In this document: positions 25,224 to 34,052 of the stretch, piece after piece
Numbering within the stretch: position 1 is the first letter of the stretch
Layout: each line of letters begins with the position of its first letter
Program-made: the position numbers and the translations under genes
From: CALKJP01 sp046299555
Lineage (GTDB): Bacteria > Bacteroidota > Bacteroidia > JACCXN01
Direction of reading: 5' to 3'
Assembly: GCA_046299555.1 (NCBI GenBank)
Contig: JBKBHS010000003.1
Location: 186,001 to 250,000 of the forward strand
DNA: 64,000 nt
The notes under the pieces: generated by a model
The model's input: only the letters and a program-made list of their open reading frames with translations
What the model was told of the DNA's origin: nothing
Database searches by the model: none

Positions 25224-27599
25224 CTATCCGCTGCATGATTCGCAAGCTTCCGGATTGTCTAATGAACAAGTTAATTGTGCTTTGGCTTCTTCTTTACTGA
25301 TACTAACTTTTTCTACTACCGGCTCTAATTGCGAACCGGCTTGTTTTTGTACAGTAAACTTAATTGCTTCGGATGCAGCCTTTGTTCGTAGGTAATACAT
25401 TCCGGTTTTTAAACCTTTTTCCCATGCATAAAAATGCATAGATGTTAGTTTGGCGAAATTAGGTTTATCAACAAATAAATTTAATGATTGGCTTTGACAG
25501 ATAAAAGCTCCTCTATCGGCCGCCATATCAATAATGTCGCGTTGTTTAATTTCCCAAACCGTTTTGTAAAGGTCTTTAATGTTTTGTGGTATTTCGTCAA
25601 TATTTTGAATAGACCCATTATTGGCAATAATTTTATTTTTCATTTCATCATTCCACAAGCCAAGTTTTACAAGGTCTTTCAATAAGTGCTTATTTACTAC
25701 CACAAACTCACCTGACAATACTCTTCTTGAATAAATATTGGAGGTATAAGGTTCAAAACACTCGTTATTGCCAAGAATTTGCGAGGTAGAAGCGGTTGGC
25801 ATAGGTGCTAATAATAATGAATTGCGCACACCATACTTTTTAATTTCATCGCGTAAAATATCCCACTCCCATCTATCAGAAGGTTTTACTCCCCACATGT
25901 CAAATTGGAATATTCCTTTAGAAATTGGTGAGCCTTGATAAGTTTCGTAAGGGCCAAATTCTTTTGCTAAATCTTTAGAAGCAGTTAATGCGGCATAGTA
26001 AATAGTTTCAAAAATATCTTTGTTTAATTGTTTTGCCTGTGGCGAATCAAAAGGCATGCGCATTAATATAAAAGTATCTGCCAAACCTTGCACCCCTAAA
26101 CCGATTGGACGATGGCGTAAGTTTGAGCGCTGTGCCTCAGGAACAGGATAATAATTGTAATCAATTATTTTATTCAAATTCTTTGTTGCAACATAGGTTA
26201 CTTCAAATAAGCGTTGATGATCAAAAACACCATCGTTTACAAAGCGCGGTAATGCTAGTGAAGCAAGGTTACAAACGGCAACTTCATCGGGTGAAGTATA
26301 TTCAATAATTTCGGTACATAAATTACTTGATTTTATAGTACCTAAATTTTGCTGATTAGATTTTGCGTTGCAGGCATCTTTATATAAAATATATGGCGTG
26401 CCTGTTTCGATTTGCGATTCAATAATAGCATTCCATAAATCCCGTGCATTTATTGTTTTTCGTGCTCTTCCTTCCTTTTCATAGCGCTCATAGAGTGCTT
26501 CAAATTCATTTCCCCAGCAATCGTCTAAGCCCGGAGCTTCGTTTGGACAAAACAACGACCATGTTCCATCTGCTTTAACTCGTTTCATAAACAAATCGGG
26601 TACCCAAAGTGCATAAAATAAATCTCTGGCACGTAATTCTTCTTTTCCGTGATTTTTTCTTAAATCAAGGAATTCGAATATATCAGCATGCCATGGTTCT
26701 AAGTAGATTGCAAATGAGCCTTTTCGTTTTCCTCCGCCTTGATCCACATAACGAGCGGTATCGTTAAATACACGCAACATTGGCACAATACCGTTTGACG
26801 TTCCGTTGGTTCCTTTTATGTATGAGCCGGTAGCTCTAATGTTGTGTATGCTTAAACCTATACCGCCAGCTGATTGAGAAATTTTAGCACATTGCTTTAA
26901 AGTATCGTATATACCCTCAATACTATCGTCTTTCATGGTTAGTAGGAAACACGAAGACATTTGAGGCTTGGGAGTACCGGCATTAAATAATGTTGGTGTA
27001 GCATGTGTAAACCAACGCTCACTCATTAAGTGATAGGTTTCAATAGCTGCATTGATATCTTCTTTATGAATTCCTAAAGACACACGCATAAGCATGTGTT
27101 GAGGGCGTTCTACCACTTTGCCGTTAATACGTAATAGATAAGAGCGTTCAAGGGTTTTAAATCCAAAATAGTCGTAACCAAAGTCGCGGTCGTAAATAAT
27201 GGTAGAATCGAGTAATTCTGCGTTTTTCTTTATTATTTCGTAAACATCGTCAGCTATTAAACTTGCGCTGTGTCCGGTTTTAGGGTCTTTATACTCGTAT
27301 AGTTTTTTCATGGTACGAGAAAAAGACTTATCGGTATTTTTATGCAAGTTTGATACAGCAATACGTGCGGCTAAGAGGGCATAATCCGGATGATTGGTAG
27401 TCATGGATGCTGCTACTTCGGCTGCAAGATTATCAAGTTCCGAAGTAGAAACGCCATCGTATAATCCTTCAATAACTTTCATTGAAATTTTAACCGGATC
27501 TACCAATTCGGAAAGGCCATAGCAAAGTTTTTGAACTCTTGCCGTAATTTTGTCGAATTTTACGGACTCTTTTCTACCGTCTCTTTTAATTACATACAT
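25224..27599 (-). CDS. nrdA: Class Ia ribonucleoside-diphosphate reductase, large subunit NrdA
   Basis: Reduces ribonucleoside diphosphates to deoxy forms with the NrdB radical. The 791-aa product starts with an ATP-cone (MYVIKRDGRKESVKFDK, about 1-90), so overall allosteric control is expected. The active-site Cys pair lies in SSCFLLTM and CNLASLALP, the radical site in NLCTEI (N-x-C-x-E), and the radical-transfer Tyr pair in GMYYLRT. The C-terminal shuttle is CESC. All key residues are visible and length is normal. It lies 46 nt below nrdB in the same transcript. Confidence 0.97.
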   Translation of the reverse strand: MYVIKRDGRKESVKFDKITARVQKLCYGLSELVDPVKISMKVIEGLYDGVSTSELDNLAAEVAASMTTNHPDYALLAARIAVSNLHKNTDKSFSRTMKKLYEYKDPKTGHSASLIADDVYEIIKKNAELLDSTIIYDRDFGYDYFGFKTLERSYLLRINGKVVERPQHMLMRVSLGIHKEDINAAIETYHLMSERWFTHATPTLFNAGTPKPQMSSCFLLTMKDDSIEGIYDTLKQCAKISQSAGGIGLSIHNIRATGSYIKGTNGTSNGIVPMLRVFNDTARYVDQGGGKRKGSFAIYLEPWHADIFEFLDLRKNHGKEELRARDLFYALWVPDLFMKRVKADGTWSLFCPNEAPGLDDCWGNEFEALYERYEKEGRARKTINARDLWNAIIESQIETGTPYILYKDACNAKSNQQNLGTIKSSNLCTEIIEYTSPDEVAVCNLASLALPRFVNDGVFDHQRLFEVTYVATKNLNKIIDYNYYPVPEAQRSNLRHRPIGLGVQGLADTFILMRMPFDSPQAKQLNKDIFETIYYAALTASKDLAKEFGPYETYQGSPISKGIFQFDMWGVKPSDRWEWDILRDEIKKYGVRNSLLLAPMPTASTSQILGNNECFEPYTSNIYSRRVLSGEFVVVNKHLLKDLVKLGLWNDEMKNKIIANNGSIQNIDEIPQNIKDLYKTVWEIKQRDIIDMAADRGAFICQSQSLNLFVDKPNFAKLTSMHFYAWEKGLKTGMYYLRTKAASEAIKFTVQKQAGSQLEPVVEKVSISKEEAKAQLTCSLDNPEACESCSG

Positions 27600-27645
27600 A
27601 TTTTTAAAGCGATTTTATAGTTAAATAATTTGTTAATTCAATAGT

Positions 27646-28626
27646 TTAAAAATCTTCATCCAGTTTAAACACGTTTTCTTCTTTGCCCGACATAACTCCT
27701 GCTTTTTGATACTCGCCAACTCTTCTTTCGAAAAAGTTAGTTTTACCTTCGAGCGATATTAATTCCATAAAATCGAATGGATTAGAAACATTGTATACTT
27801 TTTCGTTTCCAAGTTCAACCAACAATCTATCTGCAACAAATTCGATGTATTGGCACATTAAATCGGCATTCATACCGATAAGTTTAACCGGTAATGCATC
27901 GCTAACAAATTCTTTTTCAATAGCTACGGCATCGGTTATTATTTGTTTAACGGTTTCTTTTGGTAATTTATTAACCAAGTGTTTTTGATAAAGCAAACAT
28001 GCAAAATCGCAGTGTAATCCTTCATCGCGAGAGATTAGTTCGTTGGAGAAGCTTAATCCGGGCATTAATCCACGCTTTTTTAACCAGAATATAGAGCAAA
28101 AACTTCCGGAAAAGAATATTCCTTCTACGGCAGCAAAAGCTACCAAGCGCTCTGCGAAATTATCTGATTTTATCCATCTTAATGCCCACTCAGCTTTTTT
28201 CTTCACACAATCAACGGTTTCAATCGCATGAAATAATTTATCTTTTTCTATCGGATCTTTTATATAAGTATCAATTAGCAATGAATAGGTTTCTGAGTGA
28301 ATGTTTTCTATCATTACCTGAAAGCCATAGAAGCATCTTGCTTCAGGATATTGTACTTCTTGTAAAAAATTTACGGCTAAATTTTCGTTTACAATTCCAT
28401 CGCTGGCTGCAAAAAACGCCAAAACATGTTTAATAAAATGCTTTTCGTCTTTATTTAATTTATTTTCCCAGTCGTTTAAATCAGGAGACAGGTCTATTTC
28501 TTCAGCTGTCCAAAAGCTGGCTTCGGCCTTTTTGTACATAGCCCATATATCATTATGTTTTATGGGAAATAGTACAAAGCGGTCTTTGTTGTCTTGCAAA
28601 ATTGGTTCAATTACTGTGTTTGCCAT
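27646..28626 (-). CDS. nrdB: Class Ia ribonucleoside-diphosphate reductase, small subunit NrdB
   Basis: Ferritin-like di-metal protein that generates the tyrosyl radical used by NrdA. The 326-aa product has metal ligands Asp45 (AEEIDLS), Glu107 and His110 (ENIHSETY), plus later Glu (VEGIFFSGSF) and Glu/His (SRDEGLHCDF). The radical Tyr is Tyr114, spaced from His110 as in E. coli. It is first in the nrdB-nrdA transcript. A candidate -7 box lies about 180 nt upstream. C-terminal residues (NVFKLDEDF) match the usual NrdA-docking tail. Confidence 0.97.
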   Translation of the reverse strand: MANTVIEPILQDNKDRFVLFPIKHNDIWAMYKKAEASFWTAEEIDLSPDLNDWENKLNKDEKHFIKHVLAFFAASDGIVNENLAVNFLQEVQYPEARCFYGFQVMIENIHSETYSLLIDTYIKDPIEKDKLFHAIETVDCVKKKAEWALRWIKSDNFAERLVAFAAVEGIFFSGSFCSIFWLKKRGLMPGLSFSNELISRDEGLHCDFACLLYQKHLVNKLPKETVKQIITDAVAIEKEFVSDALPVKLIGMNADLMCQYIEFVADRLLVELGNEKVYNVSNPFDFMELISLEGKTNFFERRVGEYQKAGVMSGKEENVFKLDEDF

Positions 28627-28942
28627 ATTTTATATCTTTTATGAATATTATAAAAGGTGAATATATTTTTTGGTGATTACTTAACCACCACTTATATTAA
28701 TTATTTAACAGGGGTTTTACAGTGATGTTTTACTGCATTACAAATTTTGGCAAAAAAGGGTTTGGTGTCAATTCAATTTAATTCACATTCCCTCGTATTT
28801 ATTAACAAAGGTAATTGACAAAGACTTGTTAGTAACATCCTTAATAGTCAGAAAATCAGCATTTAATATTTACGAATCGACTTAATTATATTCAATTTTA
28901 TCGAAACTTCCAAATATTTTATCGAAATACTTTAGGTAAAAA
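28627..28942. other. Intergenic region upstream of nrdB
   Basis: No gene is seen. It holds a minus-strand TACCTTTG (28813-28806), a possible nrdB -7 box giving a leader of about 170 nt. A 12-bp direct repeat, ATTTTATCGAAA, lies at 28895-28906 and 28916-28927, 21 bp apart (two helical turns). I do not see a clear NrdR box pair. There is no obvious terminator for the DUF3109 gene that ends at 28943. Confidence 0.45.
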
Positions 28943-29512
28943 TTAGCGCTTAATATGTTGAGCTGCTAACTCTAACTGATTATACCAATTCTCTCCAAAC
29001 TTTCGAATTAGCGCGGCTTTCACGAATTTATATACCGGCACATTCAGCTTAGAACCGCACTTACATGCGGGTTTGCATATATCCCATGCATGATAATTAA
29101 CCGCATCATACTCTTTATAATTTGTAATTCTTACAGGGTATAAATGGCATGAAATAGGCTTCTGAAATTTTATCTTTCCTTCCTTATAAGCCTTTTCAAT
29201 GGCACAATAAGCAACATTTTGTTCATCAAAATAAACGTATGCACATTCTTTCCCTTTAACGAGTGGTGTTACCAAATCTCCGTCCACATCAAGCACATAT
29301 TTACCTTGTTCTTCAATAGCTTCAATGCCTTGAGGGCGTAAATAGGGTTTTATTTTTTCATAAATTTCTTCAAGAATTTTCGCCTCTTCTTTTTCTAAAG
29401 GTGCTCCCGAATCGCCTTCTACACAACAAGCACCTTTACAAGCATTTAAATCGCATATAAATTTTTTTTCCAATAAATCTTCCGAAACCAATGTATTATC
29501 AATAGCTATCAC
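28943..29512 (-). CDS. DUF3109 family cysteine-rich protein
   Basis: The 189-aa product belongs to the DUF3109 group, conserved in Bacteroidota and of unknown function. It has the N-terminal cysteine cluster CDLNACKGACC (about 20-30), a middle Cys (KECAYVYFDEQNVAYC), then CHLYPVRI and CKPACKCGSKL. Such clusters suggest metal or iron-sulfur binding, related in style to the YkgJ zinc/iron-chelating family. No signal peptide is present. It follows a small lipoprotein gene by 11 nt and probably shares its transcript. Confidence 0.88.
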   Translation of the reverse strand: MIAIDNTLVSEDLLEKKFICDLNACKGACCVEGDSGAPLEKEEAKILEEIYEKIKPYLRPQGIEAIEEQGKYVLDVDGDLVTPLVKGKECAYVYFDEQNVAYCAIEKAYKEGKIKFQKPISCHLYPVRITNYKEYDAVNYHAWDICKPACKCGSKLNVPVYKFVKAALIRKFGENWYNQLELAAQHIKR

Positions 29513-29523
29513 TTTGTAGTTGT

Positions 29524-29871
29524 TTATTGTATAACAATATCAATTATGTTAGAGTCTTTTCTGGCACATACACCGGTACAAATTCTACTACAATTGCTCG
29601 TTTTTACATAAAAACGATAAAAGCCTTTTTCTTTAAAAACGTATGAAAAATGATTGGTTTTATTTGAAAAACTATCTTCAACTTTACCCATTATAAACCA
29701 TTCATAACAGGTAACTTTGCCATCGTACATAGCCTTAAATTGAATGGTATCGCCTAAAGCTAAAGTATCTTTATCTATGTGATTTTGTTTTTCCAAAAAA
29801 ACGTTTTGAGGCTCTTTTTTACAGGCCCACAAACTAATCATCAAACCCGAAATTATTATTATTTGACGCAT
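29524..29871 (-). CDS. Small lipoprotein with an Ig/PKD-like beta domain
   Basis: The 115-aa product has a lipoprotein signal with Cys17 (LWAC) followed by KKEPQN. The mature part (DTLALGDTIQFKA, CYEWFIMG, FSYVFKEKGFYRFYVKT) has the YxW...Y.F...G.Y.v pattern of a single PKD/Ig-like fold. It also has four cysteines near the end (CSRICTGVC and one earlier). It is first in a two-gene unit with the DUF3109 gene and has its own promoter. Function unknown. Confidence 0.7.
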   Translation of the reverse strand: MRQIIIISGLMISLWACKKEPQNVFLEKQNHIDKDTLALGDTIQFKAMYDGKVTCYEWFIMGKVEDSFSNKTNHFSYVFKEKGFYRFYVKTSNCSRICTGVCARKDSNIIDIVIQ

Positions 29872-29893
29872 AACTAATTTTCGTTTTATTTTT

Positions 29894-29901
29894 CAAACAT
29901 A
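29894..29901 (-). promoter_or_regulatory. -7 box for the lipoprotein/DUF3109 unit
   Basis: Minus-strand TATGTTTG, 22 nt above the ATG at 29871, an exact TAnnTTTG match. No clear -33 TTG at the usual distance. Confidence 0.55.
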
Positions 29902-29982
29902 CAAAAATAAATGCTTCTGCTATTTTGCTTTCGACCGACAAAATAAACAAAGCCATATTACATAACTTTTGGTTGATATAAT

Positions 29983-29990
29983 TATCTTTG
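29983..29990 (+). promoter_or_regulatory. -7 box for glyS
   Basis: TATCTTTG at 29983-29990 matches TAnnTTTG. Predicted start is near 29996, which places the upstream in-frame TTG (29988) outside the transcript and favours the ATG at 30012 for glyS. Confidence 0.65.
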
Positions 29991-30011
29991 GCGCGCAATA
30001 AATTAATTACT

Positions 30012-31553
30012 ATGGCAAACAACGAAGACTTATTTAAAAACATTATTTCACATGCTAAAGAGTATGGTTTTATTTTTCCATCGAGCGAAATTTATGATGG
30101 TTTAAGTGCGGTGTATGATTATGGACAAATGGGTGTTGAATTAAAAAACAACTTACGCCAATACTGGTGGAAAGCCATGGTACAATTGCACGAAAATATA
30201 GTTGGTATAGATGCAGCTATTTTTATGCATCCTACCACTTGGAAGGCTTCGGGACATGTTGATGCTTTTAACGACCCTTTAATTGATAACAAAGACAGCA
30301 AAAAACGATATCGTGCAGATGTTTTAATTGAAGAACACATTGCCAAAATTGAAGATAAAATAAAAAAGGAAGTTGAAAAAGCCGCAAAGCGTTTTGATAA
30401 TTTTGACGAACAGTTATTTCGCAGAACTAATGCTCGTGTGCTCGAATACCAAAAGCAAATTGATGAAATTGAATCACGGTTTAAAAAAGCATTAGACGAA
30501 AATAATTTGACCGAAATACGTCAAATTATAATGGATTTAGAAATTACATGTCCAATTTCAGGCACAAAAAACTGGACGGATGTTCGTCAATTTAATTTAA
30601 TGTTTTCAACCGAGATAGGCTCAGTAAGCGAGGAAGCTAATAAAATATATTTACGACCCGAAACGGCACAAGGTATTTTTGTAAATTTTTTAAATGTGCA
30701 AAAAACAGGCCGAATGAAAATTCCATTTGGAATTGCACAAACCGGAAAAGCTTTTAGAAACGAAATTGTGGCTCGTCAATTTATTTTCAGAATGCGTGAA
30801 TTTGAACAAATGGAAATGCAGTTTTTTGTGCGTCCGGGAACCGAATTAGAATGGTATAGTTACTGGAAAGAAACAAGATATAAATGGCATCAAACATTTG
30901 GTTTTGATGAAAGCAATTATCGTTTTCACGACCACATTAAATTAGCGCATTATGCTAATGCAGCATGTGATATTGAATTTAATTTTCCCTTTGGATTTAA
31001 AGAATTAGAAGGCATACACTCTCGTACCGACTTTGATTTAAAAGCCCATGAGCAGTATTCAGGAAAAAAATTACAATATTTCGACCCTGAATTAAATCAA
31101 AGTTACGTGCCTTATGTTATTGAAACTTCTATTGGTTTAGACAGATTATTCTTAGCTGTTCTTTCAAAAGCTTATTGTGAAGAAACACTTGAGGATGGTA
31201 CAAGTCGAGTAGTATTAAAAATTCCTCCATTTTTAGCACCAATTAAAGCAGCTATTTTCCCACTTGTCAAAAAAGATGGATTACCCGAAAAGGCAAGAGA
31301 AATAATGGACGATTTAAAATATGATTTTGCTTGTATGTATGAAGAAAAAGATGCCATAGGCAAACGTTACCGCAGGCAGGATGCTGTTGGAACGCCTTTC
31401 TGCATAACAGTTGATCATCAAACTCTGGAAGATAATACTGTTACAATTCGTTATAGAGACACTATGCAACAAGAACGAGTTGCCATTGATAAACTCAACG
31501 CTATAATTGATGACAAAGTGAGCTTTAAAAAAGCATTACAAAAACTAAATTAA
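30012..31553 (+). CDS. glyS: Glycyl-tRNA synthetase (single-chain, eukaryote-like type)
   Basis: Class II aminoacyl-tRNA synthetase charging tRNA-Gly, of the homodimeric type without the separate alpha/beta chains of E. coli. From ATG 30012 the product is 513 aa. It shows the N-terminal segment KNIISHAKEYGFIFPSSEIY, motif 2 around FRNEIVARQFIFRMREFEQME, RPETAQGIFVNF and motif 3 ETSIGLDRLFLAV. The C-terminal anticodon-binding domain begins near KIPPFLAPIKAAIFPL. An in-frame TTG eight codons earlier is rejected because it lies within the -7 box. Length is typical. Confidence 0.97.
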   Translation: MANNEDLFKNIISHAKEYGFIFPSSEIYDGLSAVYDYGQMGVELKNNLRQYWWKAMVQLHENIVGIDAAIFMHPTTWKASGHVDAFNDPLIDNKDSKKRYRADVLIEEHIAKIEDKIKKEVEKAAKRFDNFDEQLFRRTNARVLEYQKQIDEIESRFKKALDENNLTEIRQIIMDLEITCPISGTKNWTDVRQFNLMFSTEIGSVSEEANKIYLRPETAQGIFVNFLNVQKTGRMKIPFGIAQTGKAFRNEIVARQFIFRMREFEQMEMQFFVRPGTELEWYSYWKETRYKWHQTFGFDESNYRFHDHIKLAHYANAACDIEFNFPFGFKELEGIHSRTDFDLKAHEQYSGKKLQYFDPELNQSYVPYVIETSIGLDRLFLAVLSKAYCEETLEDGTSRVVLKIPPFLAPIKAAIFPLVKKDGLPEKAREIMDDLKYDFACMYEEKDAIGKRYRRQDAVGTPFCITVDHQTLEDNTVTIRYRDTMQQERVAIDKLNAIIDDKVSFKKALQKLN

Positions 31554-31554
31554 T

Positions 31555-31587
31555 AAAAAGCCCCGAGAATATTCTCGGGGCTTTTTT
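31555..31587. terminator. Bidirectional terminator between glyS and pth
   Basis: A perfect palindrome, AAAAAGCCCCGAGAAT paired with its reverse complement, directly after the glyS stop and 9 nt from the pth stop. It serves both convergent genes. Confidence 0.92.
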
Positions 31588-31595
31588 ACTGATAT

Positions 31596-32159
31596 TTATT
31601 TATTACTAAAATCATTCATGGTTCTTTGCAATCCGGCAGTTGCAAAACTTTTTATAACCTGTGTTGCAACATCAATTCTTTGATTAAGTATTTTTTTTTC
31701 TTCCTCAGTCCATTCACCTAATACATATTCTGCCTGCTTACCCTTGGGAAAATTATTTCCAATACCAAATCTTAATCGGGGATATTCTTGTGTTTTTAAA
31801 ATTTCATTTATGTTTTTTAATCCATTATGACCACCATCACTTCCTTTTGGGCGAATACGTATTGTTCCAAATGGTAAAGCAATGTCATCTGTAATTACCA
31901 ACATGTTCTCAGGCAAAATTTTTTCTTTTTGCAACCAATAATTTACAGCTTTACCGCTTAAATTCATATAAGTTGTTGGCTTAATAAGTATCAATGTTTT
32001 GCCTTTGTATTTCAATTCGGCAACATCAGCCAATCTATCATTCGAAAAAAAAATGCCGGATTGCTCAGCAAGCATATCCAGCACTTTAAAACCTATATTA
32101 TGTCGAGTATTTGTATATTCTGCACCAATGTTTCCTAAGCCAACAATTAAAAATTTCAT
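31596..32159 (-). CDS. pth: Peptidyl-tRNA hydrolase
   Basis: Releases tRNA from prematurely dropped peptidyl-tRNA. The 187-aa product has the N-terminal loop GLGNIGAEYTNTRHNIGF (catalytic His in RHN), the motif KPTTYMNLSGKAV, ITDDIALPFG (catalytic Asp) and GSDGGHNGLKNI. Length is normal. It is the last gene of the prs-rplY-pth transcript, 31 nt below rplY. Linkage with ribosomal protein L25 and prs is also common outside Bacteroidota. Confidence 0.97.
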   Translation of the reverse strand: MKFLIVGLGNIGAEYTNTRHNIGFKVLDMLAEQSGIFFSNDRLADVAELKYKGKTLILIKPTTYMNLSGKAVNYWLQKEKILPENMLVITDDIALPFGTIRIRPKGSDGGHNGLKNINEILKTQEYPRLRFGIGNNFPKGKQAEYVLGEWTEEEKKILNQRIDVATQVIKSFATAGLQRTMNDFSNK

Positions 32160-32190
32160 TAAGGCAATTTTTAATTTGTTGATTTAAGCA

Positions 32191-32787
32191 TTACTTTTTA
32201 GCCGGTGCAGGTGCAGCAGCTGGAGCTTCAGCAGCAGCCATACCGCGTTTACCTTTTACAGTAGCTATAACTTTATTAGGAACTTCTAAAAAGGTAATGT
32301 TATCAAATTTTAAATCTTTAACTCTAATGGTTCCGCCAACTTCTAAATTATCTACATTAATTTCGATGGCAGCAGGTAAATTTGCAGGATCAGTTTTAAT
32401 TCTTAACAAACGTGATGTTTTAACTAATTTACCTCCGGCTTTTACCCCGGCAGCTGTTCCAACTAATTTTACAGGAACTGATGCTTTAACCGGCTTTTTA
32501 TCAACCAACTGAATAAAATCGATGTGTAAAATTGAATCAGTAACCGGATGAAATTGTATATCCTGAATAATTGCTTTATACTCTTTGCCATCTAAATTAA
32601 TAGCAGCTGCATTAAACTCCGGAGTATAAACTAAATCTTTGAATGATTTTACATCAGCAGCAAATGGTATGGCGTTATTATCTGCACCATATAATACACA
32701 TGGTACTTTGCCTTCTCTTCTTAAATTCTTGGCATCCTTCTTTCCGTGGTTTGTTCTAACTACACCACTAATAGCAATTGATTTCAT
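32191..32787 (-). CDS. rplY: 50S ribosomal protein L25 (general stress protein Ctc type)
   Basis: Binds 5S rRNA in the large subunit. The 198-aa product is the long Ctc form: an N-terminal L25 domain (about 1-95, GKKDAKNLRREGKVPCVLYG) and a C-terminal beta domain (about 96-180), ending in an Ala/Pro-rich tail (AAAEAPAAAPAPAKK). It is 12 nt below prs and 31 nt above pth. Confidence 0.96.
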   Translation of the reverse strand: MKSIAISGVVRTNHGKKDAKNLRREGKVPCVLYGADNNAIPFAADVKSFKDLVYTPEFNAAAINLDGKEYKAIIQDIQFHPVTDSILHIDFIQLVDKKPVKASVPVKLVGTAAGVKAGGKLVKTSRLLRIKTDPANLPAAIEINVDNLEVGGTIRVKDLKFDNITFLEVPNKVIATVKGKRGMAAAEAPAAAPAPAKK

Positions 32788-32799
32788 ATTAGTTATTAT

Positions 32800-33735
32800 T
32801 TAGTAACTGGTTAAAAAATGTGAACTTATTGATTCGTGACTTAAAAGTTTTTTGATAACATTTCCAAACAAGTGATCAACAGATAACACTTTAATTTTAG
32901 CTGATTCTTGTTTTAATGGAATGGTATCAGTTACAACTAATTCTACTAAGTTTGAATTATTGATTCTTTCGTATGCAGGACCGGATAATACAGCGTGCGT
33001 ACAAATGGCTCTAACCGAAGAAGCTCCTTTTTCATACATTAATTCTGCTGATTTTACTAATGTTCCGGCAGTATCACATATATCATCTACCAATACTACA
33101 TCTTTGCCGGCTACGTCTCCTATCACGGTCATATCTGCTACTTCGTTGGCTTTTTTTCGTTGTTTATAGCAAAAAGCCATTTCTGCATCTAAAAACTTCG
33201 CATAAGCATTTGCCCTTTTAGTTCCTCCTGTATCCGGAGCTGCAATAACCAAATTAGGAAGATTAAGCGATTTTAGATAAGGTAAAAATATACTCGATGC
33301 ATATAAATGATCAACAGGTACCTCAAAAAAACCTTGAATTTGTTCCGCATGCAAATCCATTGTCATAACCCTGTCAACTCCTGCTGCCGTTAAAAGATTG
33401 GCCACCATTTTAGCTCCAATCGAAACCCTTGGTTTATCTTTTCTATCTTGTCTTGCCCAGCCAAAATATGGAATTACAGCAACTATTGTTCTTGCCGATG
33501 CACGTCTTGCAGCATCTATCATTAACAACAGTTCCATTAAATTATCGCTTGGCGGGAAAGTAGATTGAATTAAAAATACGTCTTGACCACGAACAGTTTC
33601 TTCAAAGGAAGGCGAAAATTCCCCATCACTAAAGCGAGAAACTATCACATTCCCCAGCTTTGTACCAAAAGCTTGTGCAATTCTTTCGGCTAAAGCGGTA
33701 GAAGCACTTCCTGAGAAAAACTTTACTTCGTTCAT
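32800..33735 (-). CDS. prs: Ribose-phosphate pyrophosphokinase
   Basis: Makes PRPP from ribose 5-phosphate and ATP for nucleotide, histidine and NAD synthesis. The 311-aa product shows the flexible catalytic region YFGWARQDRKDKPR, the divalent-metal/ATP motif MDLHAEQIQGFF and the PRPP-binding loop VVLVDDICDTAGTL. Length is normal. It is first in the prs-rplY-pth operon and has a clear promoter. Confidence 0.97.
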   Translation of the reverse strand: MNEVKFFSGSASTALAERIAQAFGTKLGNVIVSRFSDGEFSPSFEETVRGQDVFLIQSTFPPSDNLMELLLMIDAARRASARTIVAVIPYFGWARQDRKDKPRVSIGAKMVANLLTAAGVDRVMTMDLHAEQIQGFFEVPVDHLYASSIFLPYLKSLNLPNLVIAAPDTGGTKRANAYAKFLDAEMAFCYKQRKKANEVADMTVIGDVAGKDVVLVDDICDTAGTLVKSAELMYEKGASSVRAICTHAVLSGPAYERINNSNLVELVVTDTIPLKQESAKIKVLSVDHLFGNVIKKLLSHESISSHFLTSY

Positions 33736-33769
33736 TTATAATTTTAATTCTATTATTTTACAAGGGGCG

Positions 33770-33801
33770 CAAATTTAAGATTATTTAATTAAAATATCCA
33801 A
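33770..33801 (-). promoter_or_regulatory. Bacteroidota-type promoter for prs-rplY-pth
   Basis: On the minus strand TTG (33801-33799), 21 nt, then TAAATTTG (33777-33770). Predicted start is near 33764, leaving a leader of about 30 nt. Confidence 0.75.
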
Positions 33802-33918
33802 GTTTAATTTACTTTTATTTTTTGATTTTCAGATGCTAATATAAATTAATGTACGCTCTGGGGCTTGTTTATTAAATTAATTTCTTTTGATTAAAAAGTG
33901 TTATTATAAAAAAATATG

Positions 33919-33926
33919 TAAGTTTG
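33919..33926 (+). promoter_or_regulatory. -7 box for tRNA-Leu
   Basis: TAAGTTTG at 33919-33926 matches TAnnTTTG and places the predicted start about 6-8 nt above the mature tRNA 5' end at 33939. No well-spaced TTG is seen. Confidence 0.6.
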
Positions 33927-33938
33927 CATCCCAAATTT

Positions 33939-34022
33939 GCCCGGGTGGCGGAATTGGTAGACGCGTTGGTCTCAAACACCAATGATAGCAATATCGTATC
34001 GGTTCGACCCCGATCCCGGGTA
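33939..34022 (+). tRNA. tRNA-Leu(CAA)
   Basis: Class II tRNA with 84 nt. The acceptor 5' strand GCCCGGG pairs with CCCGGGT, giving a G-U first pair, with discriminator A. The D arm has GGAATTGGTAGACGC. The anticodon stem TTGGT/ACCAA encloses loop CTCAAAC, so the anticodon is CAA (33973-33975), reading UUG leucine codons. A long variable arm has a GATA/TATC stem. The T loop is TTCGACC. CCA is not encoded. Confidence 0.97.
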
Positions 34023-34025
34023 CTT

Positions 34026-34052
34026 AAAAAGGCAGCTAACGCTGCCTTTTTA
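34026..34052. terminator. Bidirectional terminator between tRNA-Leu and the PKD protein
   Basis: GGCAGC (34031-34036) and GCTGCC (34041-34046) form a stem with A-run before and T-run after. It lies just past the tRNA and overlaps the stop of the opposing gene. Confidence 0.88.

Noticed and set aside
29988..30011. Upstream TTG start for glyS
   Set aside because: It falls inside the TATCTTTG -7 box, so it would not be in the transcript; the ATG at 30012 fits the family start.
33939..34022. Unusual G-U first pair in tRNA-Leu as a sign of a defective tRNA
   Set aside because: All other helices, the T loop and the variable arm are normal; the same G-U pair occurs in related tRNA-Leu(CAA) genes as I recall them.
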